A DNA stretch of 5,712 nt, taken from positions 1-5,712 of the forward strand of contig DIJW01000022.1 of the NCBI GenBank assembly GCA_002421475.1. Reading direction: 5' to 3'. Both the position numbers and the translations under genes were made by a program. This stretch comes from Thiomicrospira sp. UBA5634 (lineage in GTDB: Bacteria; Pseudomonadota; Gammaproteobacteria; Thiomicrospirales; Thiomicrospiraceae). Every line of letters starts with the position of its first letter. Position 1 is the stretch's first letter. Shown here one piece after another: positions 5,551 through 5,712 of this stretch. The notes beneath the pieces were generated by a model. That model worked only from the letters and a program-made list of their open reading frames with translations, was not told the DNA's origin and searched no databases.

Positions 5551-5712
5551 TCAAAACTCAGCATTAAACATTCTCTCCAGCGCTTCATCCATCGTCACCA
5601 CTGGCTGCCAACCCAACAAATCACGCGCTTTAGAACTATCCACCTGCAAACTTCCAAACAACCGATCCGCTACCGCGCCTTTACCCAACACCTTCGACGC
5701 AAATCGCATCAA
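5551..5712 (-). CDS. NAD-dependent nucleotide-sugar epimerase/reductase, C-terminal end (partial)
   Basis: The last 53 residues of an open frame run in from the right edge and end at TGA. The segment SLQVDSSKARDLLGWQPVVT followed by MDEALERMF is the usual C-terminal signature of extended short-chain dehydrogenases of the UDP-glucose 4-epimerase class: a variable strand, then S-K-A-x-x-x-L-G-W-x-P, then a final helix. The preceding GKGAVADRLFGSLQVD resembles enzymes of O-antigen clusters that reduce or epimerise UDP-4-keto-6-deoxy-HexNAc (WbpV/WreQ-like), but the active site lies outside the window, so the reaction cannot be assigned. It is the upstream gene of the sugar block, 29 nt before DUF4160. 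Confidence 0.82.
   Translation of the reverse strand: MMRFASKVLGKGAVADRLFGSLQVDSSKARDLLGWQPVVTMDEALERMFNAEF

Overview
The window looks like the edge of a surface-polysaccharide (O-antigen or capsule type) gene cluster from a Gram-negative bacterium, most likely a gammaproteobacterium. That placement rests on the protein style (RmlC, a WbpM/FlaA1-type dehydratase, a PglC-type sugar transferase), the moderate GC content and the type of intergenic repeat; the genus cannot be fixed from sequence alone. Every supported gene lies on the minus strand, so transcription runs from high to low coordinates.

In transcription order the layout is as follows. The C-terminal end of an NAD-dependent sugar epimerase/reductase is cut by the right window edge (5551-5712). 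Next comes a two-gene cassette, DUF4160 then DUF2442, each with a near-ideal Shine-Dalgarno site (5521-4998), followed by an intrinsic terminator (4961-4933). Then come a small phosphoglycosyl transferase (4919-4365), a hipB-hipA toxin-antitoxin module with its own promoter and overlapping palindrome (about 4300-2816), a UDP-HexNAc 4,6-dehydratase of the WbpM/CapD class with an extended -10 promoter (2652-694), and rmlC (556-20).

The sugar genes suggest one pathway. The dehydratase makes a UDP-4-keto-6-deoxy-HexNAc, the epimerase/reductase could convert it to a UDP-6-deoxy-HexNAc such as QuiNAc or FucNAc, and the sugar transferase would load that sugar phosphate onto undecaprenyl phosphate to start a glycan. 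RmlC belongs to dTDP-L-rhamnose synthesis, whose other enzymes are not in the window.

Two features are unusual. First, two small accessory modules (DUF4160-DUF2442 and hipBA) interrupt what would otherwise be a compact sugar operon. Second, a roughly 101-103 bp repeat with terminal inverted repeats occurs twice complete and once as a 31-bp remnant. All three are in the same orientation, and each sits only 7-11 nt downstream of a stop codon, separating the transfer, hip, dehydratase and rmlC modules. No RNA genes, CRISPR arrays or transposase genes were seen. There is no gene-free stretch longer than about 200 bases.
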